Positions 34,262-45,344 are shown, counted from the stretch's first letter. The stretch is DNA of 64,000 nucleotides from Clostridium sp. (GCA_022010015.1 CP091735.1:248001-312000), one strand, 5' to 3'. A program made the numbers and translations. The notes: a model not told the origin generated them from the sequence alone.

Positions 34262-36432
34262 TTAACTCCTTATATTCTTCTTAAATTTATTTTTAAGCTC
34301 TAAACAATCCTTAATAATACCTGTAATTAAAGTAATTACACCTATAATTATTGAGGATATAAAAAAACAATATGATAGCTTTCAATTTTTTTAAATAGGT
34401 TGTTTGGTGAAATTTTTGCAAAAAAACTTACCTGACATAAAAAAATAGAAAATAATATTAATAAAATTGTATATAAAATATTTTTCTCCTATTTTATAGA
34501 TCTTAAGATTATTTTTTTCCGATAATTGTAATTTAATAATATTTTTATTTGAGCTTGAATTTGAATTAAGTAATAATAAAATTATAAAAAAATAATTATG
34601 CCACTAAATCCAATATTTTTCTAAATATTTATTACTATTAAAGGTCATTAGAAATGTTTCTTTTTTTATATTCTAGATTAGAATTGGTCATAATCTTAAA
34701 TATTTCCTTTTTCCCCATTAGCTATCCTTCTTTTTAATTTTCCTTAACTAAACCTTTAATATCACTATCCTTTGATAGCTGATAACAGCATTCAGTTCTA
34801 TTTTTCATAAAGCCAATCGCCTAATGTTAATTTTTTATTCCAAATCATTTCCTTAAAAAGCTTATCGCTTAAATATATGTAACATAAATTGTGGATTGTT
34901 TCTAGATTAGTATATACATTTCCAATTGGCGCCACTCTTAATCCCACTAAATCAATCTTGGCATATTCATTCACATAATCAAATGCAATTTTCTCATGAT
35001 AGTCATTTGACCCGTTTTCCTCATAATACGAACCATATACTAACATATCGTAATCTGAAAAGCTCTTATTATTATCATATTTATGATTCTGTAATGTTCC
35101 ACCCGAACCATGAACCTTCCCCCTTAAAAACATACTTTCATTTGAAATACAAACACGTGCCTCGCTACTCCAAGAAATTATTGGGGCAATTTGACAAAAT
35201 TTTGTCATTCTAAAGGTGTTATAATTCATATACATAATATAATGATATGACGGATATCGATCATCATTTGAATATTTATTATAAAAAAAGTGCTAACAGA
35301 ATCTTCTATAAAAAAACATCTGAATTATCATTATATTTATTTACTTTAAAAATCATTTCTACTCGAATAATTATATAACGAATCATCATTTGCTGTATAT
35401 AAAGTACCATCCTTAAGATGCACTTTTTTTACCATTCATATTTAATTCTTCACAAATAAATATTTTTATATAATGGATCATACGAATTATAATTACTAAT
35501 TTCATAATGTTGAAAAATACAATATTTTTATTAGTAATATTATAATCACTAGGATTTATTCTTGTTTCATCTATAAATATCGTATCTGTTGGTAGGGCTC
35601 TTAAGCACATTGCCTCTAATTCATCTTCATCTATTTTTTTGTAGTATATAATGATGATATGAAAAATTGAGCTTAATATTATTAATGCTCCAACTAATAA
35701 CAAATTTATCATTATTTTTCATCTTAAATATTCTTAAATATTTAATAAAGCCTAGTTTTTTTTATTGACCTTTCTTTTCAGCATAAAAAAATATTCTTCA
35801 GTGACATAGTTATTTTTCTAGTTTATTGAAATCTATTATTTCACCTTTTTTTCAATATTTTTCTAAAATATGCTCAACAATTATAACTAATGATTCTTTT
35901 TGCAAGATTTTTCATATTCTTCCTTTAGCATTAATGAATATTTACGATCAAGATTGGCAAATCCTTCATCTATCATAACTATTCTGGTTCTTTTAATTAA
36001 GGGAATTATTAATAAAAATCTTTCCTTTTCTCCCATACTTAAATTCTTATATTTCTTATCCAAATATTTGGTTAAATCATATTTATTAATAAGCTCATCT
36101 ATCTTATTATCATATTCCTTACCTAAGATAATCTTCAAATTTTGGCGCAGTGTCAAGCTATTAAAGGCTTGATTTTTTACACCAATATAGGTAATATCAT
36201 TTCTAATAAGCTCAATTTTTTATAACTAAAGCCTTTTTATATTTTGATTATTAAAATAAACATTTCCTGTATATTTATATTTATTTAAATACATAAGCTT
36301 TAATAATGTTGTTTTACCACAGCCAGTTGGACCTATTATATAATATAGACCTTTTTCTTTAAATGAATAAGAAAAATTATTAAGGATCGTTTTATTCTTA
36401 AATTTTAAGCTAACATTCTCAAGTCTATACAT
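34262..36432 (-). CDS. Fused ABC ATPase-permease, paralogue B
   Basis: ATPase: MYRLENVSLKFKNKTILNNF, P-loop YIIGPTGCGKTTLLKLMYLN (about 36310-36350), TLRQNLKIILGKEYDNKIDE, signature SMGEKERFLLIIPLIKR and Walker B RIVMIDEGFANLDRKYSLML. First helix MINLLLVGALIILSSIFHII near 35650-35712; outer domain includes ALPTDTIFIDETRINPSDYN, ICEELNMNGKK and a readable stretch 34798-35235 (FRMTKFCQIAPIISWSSEAR, LRGKVHGSGGTLQNHKYDNN, LRVAPIGNVYTNLETIHNLC). Three helices follow (34270-34680). ATG 36430-36432; GTG 36444 is an alternative. The stop is 3 bases before exported protein A. Slips crowd 35640-35930 and 35280-35520. Confidence 0.8.
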
Positions 36433-36442
36433 ATCAAAGCTC
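35513..36442 (-). repeat. Long direct repeat, copy B
   Basis: Partner of 32537-33472. In 35640-35930 this copy has longer A/T runs than copy A; in 35980-36060 copy A has the longer runs, so neither copy is uniformly the damaged one. Confidence 0.9.
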
Positions 36443-36451
36443 ACCCTTCAG

Positions 36452-37220
36452 CTATTTAATTCTTCCACTTAATAATTCATCAATACTCATATTATAATTA
36501 TTAATATAGTAAATATCATTTTTCTATATAATTATTATCAATAAGATTATTTTCACTATATTTAAACTCACAATATGATGCATATCTATCACTACTAGTA
36601 AATACTATATCATAACTACCTGAAGCAACCTTTTGAGGATAGCCATTTACCATATTAACATAAAATTCTTGAAAAATATAAGCATCAAAATAAACATATG
36701 AATAAATTGAATAAAATCCTGCCTTATCAGCTACAACATTCTTTTGATATTTTTGTTATATAGGTATCAATATATTTAGATGAATTTTTCAATTCTATTT
36801 TTCAATTTCATCTCCAAATTTATGAGTAAAGCTAGAACCAATTCTAATAATTTGACTACCAAGCGTCAAATTTAAGCTTCCACTAGTTTGATTTTTGAAA
36901 TATTTTGGCAAATGTATAGGTTATTGAATAAGAATTAGAATAGCTAGAGCTTATTTCCATTGTGACATTATCGTTTTTCTTTTAAGCTGGATGCTAGTTC
37001 TATTCTCAACTAAACAAAATGTATAAGGCATTTTATATATAACATAGCCCTTTTCATTAGGATCAACAAAGCTATATTTATAAAATTTACCATACCCACC
37101 TAGTTCTGATACATATGGTGTAGGTGTATCATCAACAGGTGGTATTATTGGTTTAGCATAAACCTTATTAATAAAAGACATTAATAAAATGAATGTAATA
37201 AAAAAAACTACTTTTTTCAT
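36452..37220 (-). CDS. Exported protein B, partner of ABC paralogue B
   Basis: First gene of the five-gene operon. ATG 37218-37220 after AAGGGAG; signal peptide MKKVVFFITFILLMSFINKV ending YAKP. Mature start KPIIPPVDDTPTPYVSELGG, then FVDPNEKGYVIYKMPYTFCL, VENRTSIQLK and a Ser/Gly-rich beta region with GSQIIRIGSSFTHKFGDEIE (about 36800-36850). C-terminus SIDELLSGRIK. About 250 residues. Similar to exported protein A over its whole length but clearly diverged. No family recognised. Slips near 36975, 36890, 36795 and 36745. Confidence 0.7.
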
Positions 37221-37263
37221 AATTTCAACTCCCTTAAATATAAAAAAATAATTTATTGAACAC

Positions 37264-37292
37264 ATTATACACCAATAGCATAACGATGTCAA
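37264..37292 (-). promoter_or_regulatory. Consensus sigma-A promoter of the exported-protein/ABC operon
   Basis: Minus strand TTGACA (complement of 37287-37292), 17-base spacer, TATAAT (complement of 37264-37269). It lies about 44 bases before the first ATG. A small perfect hairpin CCGAA-TTTTTA-TTCGG-like (37353-37371) lies upstream and could be an operator or leftover stem. Confidence 0.85.
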
Positions 37293-37388
37293 CATATTAA
37301 ATATATTTTTCAATACTTTTTTTATGTTTATTAATTATTATCTATTAAATATACCGAATTTTTATTCGGCTGAATAATTTTGTAATTA

Positions 37389-37424
37389 TAAAAAAAGAAG
37401 GTCGTTTAAAATTGACCTTCTATT
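37389..37424 (-). terminator. Terminator of the suf transcript
   Basis: Minus strand GAAGGTCAAT-TTTA-AACGACCTTC followed by T7. The stem overlaps the last codons of the MATE remnant (stop 37406-37408). Confidence 0.85.
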
Positions 37425-38157
37425 ATATTAAAATTCTTTTTCTTAATTTTATTGTAAATTATTATACAGCATATGATATGAATTAATCCCGTAATAAACC
37501 ACGATATTGGATATGATATATATAAAATATTTAATGTATGATAGGCTTTAAAAAAATAGTATATATCCAAACAAGTCTAAATACACATGCTCCCATAATT
37601 GAAACAATCATTGGCGCAATTGAATAACCAAGGCCACGTAATCCTCCAACCATTACATCCATAATTCCACACAAGTAATATGTCGAACAGATAATTATTA
37701 ATCTTGTCATTCCATAATCCAAAGATTCATTTGTCTTAGTATATAGCTTTAATAGACTTTTTACCAAATAATAGCATACCGCTGGAAGACCAATAATAAT
37801 CATTTCCTTTAATGATTTTAAATTAATTCTAATCTTCTTTAGTTCTAGATGAGCATAGCCATTACGTTTGCATAGACAAATAATTACTAATGCTGCAGAA
37901 ATCCCCTCAGAAATAACTGTTGAAATTGCAACTCCAGCAACATCAAGACGAAAAAAACAATAACCGTTAATAAATTTAATAAAAGATTCACTATTCCTGA
38001 TATCAGCATATATAAAAAGTGGCTTTTTTTGTTTCACCAACTGCCCTTAAAATCGAAGAACCATAATTATAAATTAGATTAAAAAAATTATTCCTCCAAA
38101 ATAAATTTGTAAATATAATGTTGCTTTATCAATTACCTCACCAGTGGTATCTAAAAG
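37406..38157 (-). pseudogene. 5'-truncated MATE family efflux transporter
   Basis: MATE proteins export drugs or metabolites using Na+ or H+ gradients. The readable part starts abruptly with ELLDTTGEVIDKATLYLQIY, which corresponds to about residue 110-120 of a 450-residue MATE, then RLDVAGVAISTVISEGISAA, LKEMIIIGLPAVCYYLVKSL (start of the second repeat), VMVGGLRGLGYSIAPMIVSI and ends HIICCIIIYNK...NIIEGQF. The first four or so helices and any start codon are missing; the frame opens right at the sufB stop TAG (38160). Slips near 38085, 38020, 37950 and 37545. Either a genuine deletion fused it to suf or the assembly is joined wrongly here. Confidence 0.75.
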
Positions 38158-38159
38158 TT

Positions 38160-39572
38160 CTAGCCTATTGAATCGGTCATCTCAAGCTTAATTAAACGAT
38201 TAAGCTCAACAGCATATTCCATAGGAAGCTCTTTACTAAATGGTTCAATAAAGCCCATAACAATCATTTCTGTTGCTTCAGCTTCTGTCAAGCCTCTACT
38301 CATCATATAAAATAATTGTTCTTCATTTACCTTTGAGACTGTAGCTTCATGCTCAATATACATATCATTATTCATACCTGTATTAGTAGGTATTGTGTCA
38401 GAGCTTGAAAGCTCATCAAGGATTAAGGTATCACATTCAACATGCGCTTTAGCACCTTTTGCCTTTTTACCACAGCTTACAAGACCACGATAATTAACCT
38501 TGCCACCACCACGACAAATAGATTTAGAAATAATATTTGAGGTTGAGCCTTCACCTAAATGAATCATTTTTGCCCCTGTATCTTGAAGCTGATTTTCTCC
38601 AGCAAAAGCAATACTAACAGTTGTTCCTTTAGCTTTATAGCCCTGTAAAACACAACAAGGATATTTCATATTTAAGCCAGCACCGATATTACCATCAATC
38701 CATTCCATATGACCATAATCATCTACTAACGTTCTCTTTGTTACTAGGTTAACAATGTTATTAGCCCAATTTTGTACAGTTGAATAACGACAATGAGCTC
38801 TTTTTCCAACATATATTTCAACGACAGCCGCATGAAGACTATCCTTTGAATAAAGAGGAGCTGTACAGCCCTCTACATAGTGAATATCAGCATCATCATC
38901 AACTATAATTAATGTTCTTTCAAATTGTCCCATTCTTTCAGAATTAATTCTAAAATATGATTGAACAGGCTTTGATAGCTTGACACCCTTTGGAACATAA
39001 ATAAATGAACCTCCACTCCAAACAGCACTATTTAATGCTGCATATTTGTTATCAGTTGGTGGAACAAGTTTACCAAAATATTTCTTTAACAGGTCTGGAT
39101 ATTTTCTTAAGGCTGTATCGGTATCGCAAAAATATAACACCTTTATCATCTAATTCCTTTAAATTGTTATGATAAACAACTTCACTCTCAAATTGAGTTG
39201 ATGTTCCTGATAAAAATTTATGTTCTGCCTCAGGTATACCTAATTTTTTTCAAATGTATCCTTTATTTCCTTTGGAACATCATTCCAATCATTTTTCAGT
39301 ATTTTTTTGGTTGATTTAATATAATATGTATAATCATTAAAATCAATCATTGATAAATCTGGTCCCCAAGATGGATTATTAAGCTTTAAAAAAATGTTTC
39401 ATAGCTTTTTTTAATCTAAATTCTCTCATCCAATCTGGTTCACCCTTAGCCTTAGAAATAAATTCAACAACATCTTTAGATAATCCTTTACCACTATCTA
39501 TTACACTTTTTAGTCTCAGTTTCTAAAGCCATATTTATAATCGGATATAATGTCATCTTTTTTTATTATCCA
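38160..39572 (-). CDS. sufB: Fe-S cluster assembly protein SufB
   Basis: Scaffold subunit of the SufBCD complex. The readable C-terminal two thirds (38160-39149) shows AALNSAVWSGGSFIYVPKGV, YVEGCTAPLYSKDSLHAAVV, CRYSTVQNWANNIVNLVTKR, MKYPCCVLQGYKAKGTTVSI, MIHLGEGSTSNIISKSICRG, YRGLVSCGKKAKGAKAHVEC and ends IELNRL-like VELNRLIKLEMTDSIG, the normal SufB tail. About 465 residues. Start ATG 39570-39572 (MDNKK) after AAGGAGG, 3 bases after the sufU stop. Slips near 39130, 39250, 39305, 39395, 39510 and 39555. Confidence 0.97.
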
Positions 39573-39575
39573 TTA

Positions 39576-40001
39576 TTATTCCTCCTTTATTGCACGCTCA
39601 AAGGCCTTCCAAGCAAGAGTTGCACATTTAACACGAGCAGGGAATTGACTAACCCCCTTATATGCTAAGGCCTCTTCAAGCTCGTCCTCATTATCTACGC
39701 TTGCTCCTGTTACAATTGCATAGAATTTTTCAACAAGCTTTGTTGCCTCTTCCTTAGTTTTGCCCTTTAAAAGTTCACTCATTACTGAGGCTGATGAGCA
39801 GCATATTGAGCAACCATGACCATCCTGACGAATATCCTCAATAACATCACCATTTAATTTAACCTCGACTGTCATATCATCACCGCAGGAAGGATTATTT
39901 AAATGTAATTTCTTATAACCATCTAAATCAACAAGTCCTTTATTATGAGGATTTTTGTAATGATCCATTATTACCATACGATATAATTCTTGTAGGTCCA
40001 T
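39576..40001 (-). CDS. sufU: SufU iron-sulfur assembly / sulfur-transfer protein
   Basis: In Firmicutes SufU is a zinc-dependent sulfur acceptor for SufS. Intact frame, 142 residues: MDLQELYRMVIMDHYKNPHN, LNNPSCGDDMTVEVKL (first Cys and Asp), DGHGCSICCSSASVMSELL (second Cys), and FPARVKCATLAWKAFERAIK (third Cys): the full zinc-ligand set. It has the extended form typical of SufU (insert between the second and third Cys) rather than IscU. ATG 39999-40001 chosen over the GTG at 40010, which lies inside the ribosome binding site GAGGTGA. It sits 11 bases after sufS. Confidence 0.97.
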   Translation of the reverse strand: MDLQELYRMVIMDHYKNPHNKGLVDLDGYKKLHLNNPSCGDDMTVEVKLNGDVIEDIRQDGHGCSICCSSASVMSELLKGKTKEEATKLVEKFYAIVTGASVDNEDELEEALAYKGVSQFPARVKCATLAWKAFERAIKEE

Positions 40002-40012
40002 AAAATTCACCT

Positions 40013-41226
40013 CTAAAATTGGCCAAAGAACTCTACTGCTTCTTTAGCACTTTCTACTAATTTATCAACATCTTTTTAAATCATTATACATATAAAATGA
40101 GGCTCTAAGCGTACCAAGAACGCCTAAATGTCTTGTAATAAGCTGAGCACAATGATGTCCTGCTCTAATGCATACATTATTTTTATCAAAAACTGATGCA
40201 GCATCATGAGGATGTACTCCATCAATATTAAAAGCTATAACTCCTGTTGTTGCTTTCATATTATAAACTGTTACACCCTTAATTTGTGATAATCTTCTTT
40301 TAGCCTCAAAAGCAAGCATATTCTCGTGACGTTCAATTTCCTCAATACCAATTGAATTTAAAAAATCACAAGCATAGCCAAGACCAATAACCTCACTAAC
40401 CATAGGAGTTCCTGTTTCAAATTTGTAAGGTGCATCCTTATATGTTTGATTATCCATCATAACTGTATCAGCCATATCGCCACCAAATTCAACAGGCTCC
40501 ATCATATCAAGTAATTCCTTTTTACCATACAAAACACCCACACCAAATGGAGCGCACATCTTATGACCAGAAAAGCTTAAAAAATCACAATCCAAATCCT
40601 TAACATCTATTTTCATATGAGGTACAGCTTGAGCTGCATCAAGGCTTACAATAGCATTTTTTTCATGAGCAAGCTTAATAATTTCCTTTATTGGTGAAAC
40701 ATAACCCATAACATTTGATACATAGGTAATAGCTACTACCTTAGTTTTTATCTGTTAAAAACACTCTTAAAATTCTCAATAGTTATCATATTATTTTCAT
40801 CAAGAGGAACATATTTAATAATTGCTCCTTTTTTCTTTGCTACATTAAACCAAGGCATATGAGATGAATGATGCTCCAACAAAGATGTAACTATTTCATC
40901 ACCTGGCTTAATATTTTGCATTCCATAGCTTATGGCAACTAAATTTAAGGCATCAGAAGCTCCTCTTGTAAATACTACAGAGTCAAATGGGGAATTTATG
41001 AAATTAGCAACCTTTTGTCTTGCTTCCTCATACATATTAGTCGCTTCATATGATAATTCGTATACACCCCTATGAACATTAACTCCATTAAAGGAATTAA
41101 AATCATATACCTTTTTATTAACAAAATCAGGCTTTAACGCAGAAGCTGCGCTATCTAAATATACTAAATTGGGATTTTCATCATAAACCCTAAACATTTT
41201 TTTCTTATTTTATTAGTATCAATCAT
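40013..41226 (-). CDS. sufS: Cysteine desulfurase SufS
   Basis: PLP enzyme that takes sulfur from cysteine and hands it to SufU. N-terminus NPNLVYLDSAASALKPDFVN; GVNVHRGVYELSYEATNMYE; VVFTRGASDALNLVAISYGM; HHSSHMPWFNVAKKKGAIIK; the PLP lysine in DFLSFSGHKMCAPFGVGVLY (about 40555-40610); and the active-site Cys region IRAGHHCAQLITRHLGVLGT with RASFYMYN. About 400 residues, complete. Start ATG 41224-41226 (MIDTNKI); it directly follows sufD with a 12-base gap. Slips near 41200, 40745 and 40075. Confidence 0.97.
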
Positions 41227-41238
41227 TTTATGCATCCC

Positions 41239-42051
41239 CTATAAAATATTATGAATTTTTTCTTCCAATGCATTTTTTATAGCTTCATCCTCAATTGAAG
41301 ATAAATATTGCTGCAAAATTCCATCTAAAACTAAAGAATATGCTTCATTTAGTGTTAAACCACGACTCATTAAATAGAATAAATCATCCTCATTCATCTT
41401 TCCAATAGCTGCTCCATGATAAGCCTTTACGTCATATTCATCGATTAATAAAATTGGTTTAGAAGTAATTTTTGCCTCATCGCCTAAAAATAAATCCCTT
41501 ACTTAATTGACGGCAATTTGAATTACTCATTTTATTATAGATTTTTTTCCAGTTGTATCAAAAGCTTATTTGTCCATAATTGGCCGCAACACCATAATTA
41601 GAAATAAGACTTGTAGTATTGATTGCTTTTATGATATACCTCTTGATGCATAATTACATTTTTGACTAGTTATTACAAGAGTATTGATTTCAACATTTGC
41701 TAATGCTTCATTTAGATTGCATTTAAATATAGCTTCTGATTTTTTTCAAGCTCAACGATTTTTAAATGTAATACTAGCGCCACCAAAAAAATATCTACAT
41801 ATGTATTCATATTAGATGTCATAAAAAAATATCACTTTTAGTATTTTTCTAAAGCTTCAATATGAATATTTTTAGTTTTTAGGTATAAAAAAATATTAGC
41901 ATTGTCCTTTATCTTAATATAAATATCGTTATTTTTCATATTTTTGTAATAATAGAATCTTTTTCTACCTTTTAATTACCAAATCACCAGCTAATATATC
42001 TAAATTACTTTTTCATCTTTTTGCCCTTGCACAAGAAACCAAGAATTACAT
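41239..42051 (-). CDS. sufD: Fe-S cluster assembly protein SufD (short, heavily interrupted)
   Basis: Identified by position (between sufC and sufS) and by the C-terminal block DEAKITSKPILLIDEYDVKA-YHGAAIGKMNEDDLFYLMSR GLTLNEAYSLVLDGILQQYL (about 41300-41460), which carries the SufB/SufD KAYHGA..G...E...FYL.SRG signature. The N-terminus reads NSWFLVQGQKDEKV, DILAGDLVIKKVEKDSII. About 265-270 residues, clearly shorter than common SufD (400+), as in some Firmicutes. Start near 42049-42051 is uncertain because the codon after the ATG is shifted. At least seven slips (41510, 41545, 41740, 41785, 41830, 41890, 41965). Confidence 0.85.
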
Positions 42052-42062
42052 GAGGACGGTGA

Positions 42063-42837
42063 TCAGCTTCCTCTTCAAATTCAATACCAAGTTCCTTTTT
42101 AACCCAATCATAACCCTCAGAATCAATTTTTTCAATCAATTCTTTTTCCACCAGTTTTAACTATAGCTCCATTAATCATTATATGCACATAATCAGGAAC
42201 AATATAGTCTAATAACCTTTCATAATGAGTAATTAATAAACAACCAAAATCATCAGAAACCATATTTGATACATTTTCACCAACAATACGTAAGGCATCA
42301 ACATCAAGACCCGAATCAATTTCATCTAAAATAGCAAATTTAGGCTTTAGCATTTTTCATTTGAAGAATCTCATTACGCTTTTTTTCACCACCACTAAAT
42401 CCATCATTTAGAAAACGATGTGGTAAATCCTTAGGCATTTTTTTAATTCCTCACAGGCCTTATCATATTCTCTAATAAATTTAAATAAGCTAACTGCTTC
42501 GCCATTTTTTTAGCTTTTTAAAGCCTGACGTATAAAAATCAGAATTTGTAACTCCAGGAACCTCAGCTGGATATTGATAAGCTAAAAACAATCCTAGTCT
42601 TGCTCTTTCATCAACTGGCATATTTAAAATGCTTTTTCCATCTAAAAGAATATCACCACTAGTAACCTCATATTTAGGCTGACCCATAATAACACTTGAT
42701 AATGTTGATTTACCTGTTCCATTTGGACCCATTATAGCATGGACCTCACCAGTTTTTATTGTTAAATTAACACCCTTTAATATTTCTTTTTCTTCAACTC
42801 TGGCATATAAATCTTTAACCTCTAAAATTGATGCCAT
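42063..42837 (-). CDS. sufC: Fe-S assembly ATPase SufC
   Basis: ABC-type ATPase of SufBCD. MASILEVKDLYARVEEKEIL, P-loop VHAIMGPNGTGKSTLSSVIM (about 42690-42730), YQYPAEVPGVTNSDFYTSGF (Q loop), GFSGGEKKRNEILQMK near 42350-42410, PKFAILDEIDSGLDVDALRI (Walker B), LLITHYERLLDYIVPDYVHI (H loop). C-terminus EGYDWVKKELGIEFEEE. About 250 residues. In the frame as written it would continue to 42005 into sufD; a one-base shift gives a stop at 42063-42065, the normal length. ATG 42835-42837 after AAGGAGTG. Slips near 42150, 42357, 42440 and 42510. Confidence 0.96.
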
Positions 42838-42849
42838 ATTAATCACTCC

Positions 42850-44272
42850 TTATTTCTTTTGAAAAACAAATGCTTTAATTTTTCTAAATACAAATTCTGC
42901 ATTATTCTTTTTTATTACCTGACTACAATTATCTACATTAGACTGTGTTGTTATACAATAATCAACATTTAAGGCTAAATGTGAAGCATTATCATCAGTA
43001 ATGATACCCACTTTTTTTACCATTATTATTAATGTAATCTAATGCATTAAGCTTTGTTATATTCTTATTATAAATTTTTAATATATTTATAATCGCTATA
43101 AACACCATCTAGACTATAAAAAAATCATACATTAAAAATCTTTATTTGATCATCTACACCTATTTCTTTTTATCATTGTTAAAAATTATCAACTCTATCA
43201 TTTTTTTAACAATTAAAACCATATATAAAACATCAGCATACGGAGCCTTATGAGGAACAAAACAACTGTAAGCTGAGTTTCTGCGTTCATCAAAATAGAC
43301 CTTCATCATCTCGTTATTAGCACATTCACAATAAGTGTACAAGACATTTTCATCAATTAAATTTACAATTGGTGTTATTCCTTTTTCCTCAAGAGAATTT
43401 CTAATTTTATTAGCAACATCCGACTTGATTTTTTCTTCATATAAATACTTTTTGTTATTAGTATCATACAAAGCCGCACCACTCATACAAAGAATAGGTG
43501 CATTTAGTTTAACATTATTAAGCATTGGAATTAAGGTAGTAGGTGTCTTTGTTGTAAAAAGACAAATATTTGCCTTATAATAAGCTAAATTATTTAATGT
43601 ATAATTAATATAGCCATCAACCTTTTTATCATCAGTTGAATATATTCCATCAATGCCCACAACATATAAATCATTAACATTTTTATGATGCGGAATATGA
43701 AATAAATTTACTGCCAAGGCAAATAAAACACCTATTATAGTTGAAAGTATTCTATTAAATCCGTATATTATAGGGTCAGTTCCTAGACTACACATAACAG
43801 CAGTTAATGTTAACACTGAAACAAAGGCAGCATTTTTCTGCTTTGTAAGTAAGCAAATATAGATAACAAAAAAACACTACTTAATAGTACTAATATTGCG
43901 GGAAAAATAAAGCTTAAAATGAAGCTTTCACTACTACCATTATAGTCAACCTTACCAAATGCATTTATTTGACTGAATGGCCAATTTTTTTATTAAACAA
44001 TTTAGTATAAATAAAAAAACGATAGCTATTCCAAATAATCCACCTATAATAGAAGCAATTATTCTAACCTTGGCCTGCTTAAGGCTTGATTCCTTATTTG
44101 GTGCTACACTATATGCTGCCGCTATTGATGCAAAAAAAGGAGTATACCATTTAGTTGCTTGAATGAAGGAACCATTTATTAAATAATCTATCCCCATTAA
44201 AACAATAAACAAAGCCAAGCATAGAAATACTGCAATCGCAGTTTTTATGTTTCTAAGCCCAATTCTAGGCAT
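42850..44272 (-). CDS. FUSC/ArAE-type membrane domain fused to a degenerate HAD domain
   Basis: N-terminal part RIGLRNIKTAIAVFLCLALF, WYTPFFASIAAAYSVAPNKE, SSLKQAKVRIIASIIGGLFG is the FUSC/aromatic-acid-exporter N-terminal block with about six helices, ending GFNRILSTIIGVLFALAVNL. In the same frame (43160-43816) follows DLYVVGIDGIYSTDDKKVDG, PTTLIPMLNNVKLNAPILCM, SGAALYDTNNKKYLYEEKIK: a Cof-type HAD fold. The motif I that should be DxDGT is GIDGI: the nucleophile Asp is Gly. The tail (KVGIITDDNASHLALNVDYC) resembles HAD motif IV. About 470 residues. A TATAAT box lies at 44304-44309 (complement). 13 bases before sufC. Slips near 43870, 43985, 43170 and 43010-43130. Confidence 0.8.
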
Positions 44273-44365
44273 ACTACCACCTCTTTTAAAATATAGCAAA
44301 ACTATTATAGCATATTTTTACCTTTTATTAAAATAATAAAGCGCTTGAAAAAAATTAGTCTTTTT

Positions 44366-45318
44366 TTAATATTGTTTTAACATATTCGTTATTTTTATAT
44401 TTTTCATTTTGCAAACTAATTCATCAGGATAAATAACTTTGGCATTTTCTCCATAGCTTAAAGCTAACGTAATTGCATCAAATTCATTCATATAACAATC
44501 TAGTATAATAGAATTGTCACTTTCTAAAATCAACTGCTGCTTATCACCATATATTCTTTTCCTGAATTGCCATATTAACATCCTTAAAGCGAATTTTAAC
44601 ATGAATTTTATTAATATTTAGTGATGATTCATTTATATACTTCTTTTTCATCAAAGGTTTTAAGCTTTTATAAAATTATCAGCAAGTTTTTTTATTTCCT
44701 CAAAGCGATTAAGCTTATACATGCCAATTGGATCAGCATTTTTAATCATTTCATTCCAAGCCAAAACATACCAATAATTATTATAAATAAAGCATTTATA
44801 TGGTTCCAAAATATATTCCTTTTTTTACTACCATTAACAGCAGCATATTTTACCATAACCTTATTTGAATTAGTTATTGCTTCACTAAAAACATCATGAA
44901 TTTCCTTTAATTTTGCATTGTCCATTGCTAAAGGATATTTTTTTCAACAATGCGAATTTCATCAAATTCATTTTTGTTTCTTGAACTAACTAAGATTTTT
45001 ATTTATAGCTAAGGTAAAATCATCCTTTGCTATAAAATCATTCTTTTTACTTAAATAAAGCATAGCTGCTTCAAGAGAATTTATTTCTTCACTAGTCAAT
45101 CTAATTTGAGGAAAAAAATTCCTCTTTATCTAATATATATCCACCATTTATTCCTTTTGTTGATGTTATGTTATAGCCTGCTGTTCTTAATTCTTTAATA
45201 TATTCTCTAACATTTCTTTCATTGCACTCTAAAAAAAGTGCTAATTCCTTAGTATTAACAACATCTCTACTATATAACTTTAATAATGTTTTTTTATACA
45301 AAGTGCCGTTCGATTCAT
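44366..45318 (-). CDS. HTH-WYL transcriptional regulator (YafY family)
   Basis: N-terminal helix-turn-helix of HTH_11 type: TLLKLYSRDVVNTKELALFL, ECNERNVREYIKELRTAGYN, GINGGYILDKEEF. Middle and C-terminal WYL part: EAITNSNKVMVKYAAVNGSK, EYILEPYKCFIYNNYWYVLA-WNEM, IGMYKLNRFEEIKKL (the WYL-domain strand order) and a WCX-type end DCYMNEFDAITLALSYGENA-KVIYPDEL. About 315 residues. Such proteins often sense small ligands or nucleic acids. ATG 45316-45318. Located just upstream of the FUSC-suf unit on the same strand (94-base gap), a possible regulator of it. Slips near 45290, 45108, 45000, 44940, 44820, 44660 and 44560. Confidence 0.85.
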
Positions 45319-45344
45319 CTTTTCACCTAAAAAAGACAATGAAA

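Noticed and set aside
34926..35213. 95-residue + strand frame inside ABC B
   Set aside because: Antisense shadow of a well-supported outer domain; His/Ser-rich, no start signal.
29353..37220. Lantibiotic or bacteriocin synthesis cluster
   Set aside because: No modification enzyme, leader-type peptide or protease-domain transporter is visible; only exported proteins of about 250 residues and ABC proteins.
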